Part shown: positions 62,260-62,559 of the stretch, piece after piece
Numbering within the stretch: the stretch's first letter is position 1
Layout: each line of letters opens with the position of its first letter
NCBI GenBank assembly: GCA_902780175.1
Contig: CACZEU010000001.1
Coordinates: forward strand, 1 to 62,559
Source of the DNA: an uncultured Bacteroidia bacterium
Lineage (GTDB): Bacteria; Bacteroidota; Bacteroidia; Bacteroidales; UBA932
Direction of reading: 5' to 3'
Length of the DNA: 62,559 bases
The notes under the pieces: generated by a model
What the model was told of the DNA's origin: nothing
Database searches by the model: none
Seen by the model: only the letters and a program-made list of their open reading frames with translations
Translations under genes and position numbers: made by a program

Positions 62260-62559
62260 TTAAAAGCGGAAGTGGGCGAATGCCTTGTTGGCTTCTGCCA
62301 TCCTGTGCATATCTTCTTTACGCTTGAATGCGCCGCCTTCGTTGTTGTAGGCTGCGATGATTTCTGCACAGAGTTTTTCTGCCATAGAGCGGCCGGAACG
62401 CTTGCGGGCGAAGCTGATCATGTTCTTCATCGAGAGAGAAACTTTCCTTTCCGGGCGCAACTCTGTGGGTACCTGGAAGTTGGCACCACCGATACGGCGA
62501 CTCTTAACCTCAATCTGAGGGGTCACGTTCTCGAGAGCCTTCCTCCAAATATCGAGAGG
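62260..62559 (-). CDS. rpsG: 30S ribosomal protein S7, 5' end outside the window
   Basis: The C-terminal ~99 residues of S7: [21 protein letters not shown] at the window edge, then [57 protein letters not shown] and stop. The frame stays open to the end of the window, so the gene continues beyond it. S7 nucleates assembly of the 30S head. It ends 16 bp before fusA. Confidence 0.96.
   Translation of the reverse strand, partial: PLDIWRKALENVTPQIEVKSRRIGGANFQVPTELRPERKVSLSMKNMISFARKRSGRSMAEKLCAEIIAAYNNEGGAFKRKEDMHRMAEANKAFAHFRF

Overview
The window is from a GC-rich member of Bacteroidota, order Bacteroidales. The evidence is a SusC/SusD pair, fimbrillin-type lipoprotein pili, DUF3575/DUF5119/DUF4906-like proteins and several promoters that match the Bacteroides consensus TTTG-N19-TAnnTTTG exactly. 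Genus and family cannot be fixed from the sequence alone. Most genes are ordinary chromosomal genes; positions about 43.7-47.0 kb form an accessory, AT-richer and repeat-rich patch.

Layout. (1) 1-386: a short tandem repeat of about 51 bp. (2) 387-6449, minus strand: a tight run encoding an MBOAT acyltransferase, an SGNH-like partner, an LPLAT acyltransferase with a zinc ribbon, a FISUMP-type lipoprotein, a COG0523 metallochaperone GTPase and a small KSDA-repeat secreted protein. (3) 6512-7582: a CNNM/CBS membrane protein. (4) 7620-18245: a polysaccharide utilization locus with a GH3 beta-glucosidase, two GH144-like enzymes, SusC, SusD and a LamG lipoprotein. The best guess for its substrate is beta-1,2-glucan. 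(5) 18333-43521: a 25-kb fimbrial locus with a DUF3575/OmpA protein and an Mfa2-like protein, followed by two collinear five-gene subunit modules (A, 21139-32143; B, 32331-43521). Module B has its own terminator and promoter in front. (6) 43525-47000: a tRNA with anticodon CAT, a small AT-rich island with a secreted protein and a serine recombinase, a cluster of perfect palindromes, and a 14-copy 52-bp hairpin array. (7) 47079-48272: a secreted alpha/beta hydrolase. (8) 48374-59017: a second fimbrial locus (DUF3575, DUF5119-like, three fimbrillins, one minor subunit, one DUF4906-type tip protein). (9) 59069-59726, minus: a DUF4160/DUF2442-HTH pair with a palindrome in its promoter. (10) 59871-62559, minus: the end of the str operon (rpsG partial, fusA, rpsJ). 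The rpsJ reading frame is broken by an apparent 77-bp internal deletion.

How it fits together. The PUL would bind, import and cut a beta-glucan at the cell surface. The fimbrial genes would give at least three alternative stalk/tip sets built from lipoprotein subunits with one or two anchors. The most unusual material is the 52-bp array: its unit forms a 10-bp hairpin whose only stem substitutions keep base pairing. Other unusual features are the duplicated fimbrial modules with divergent tips, the 21-bp in-frame repeat at a fimbrillin start, and the rpsJ lesion.
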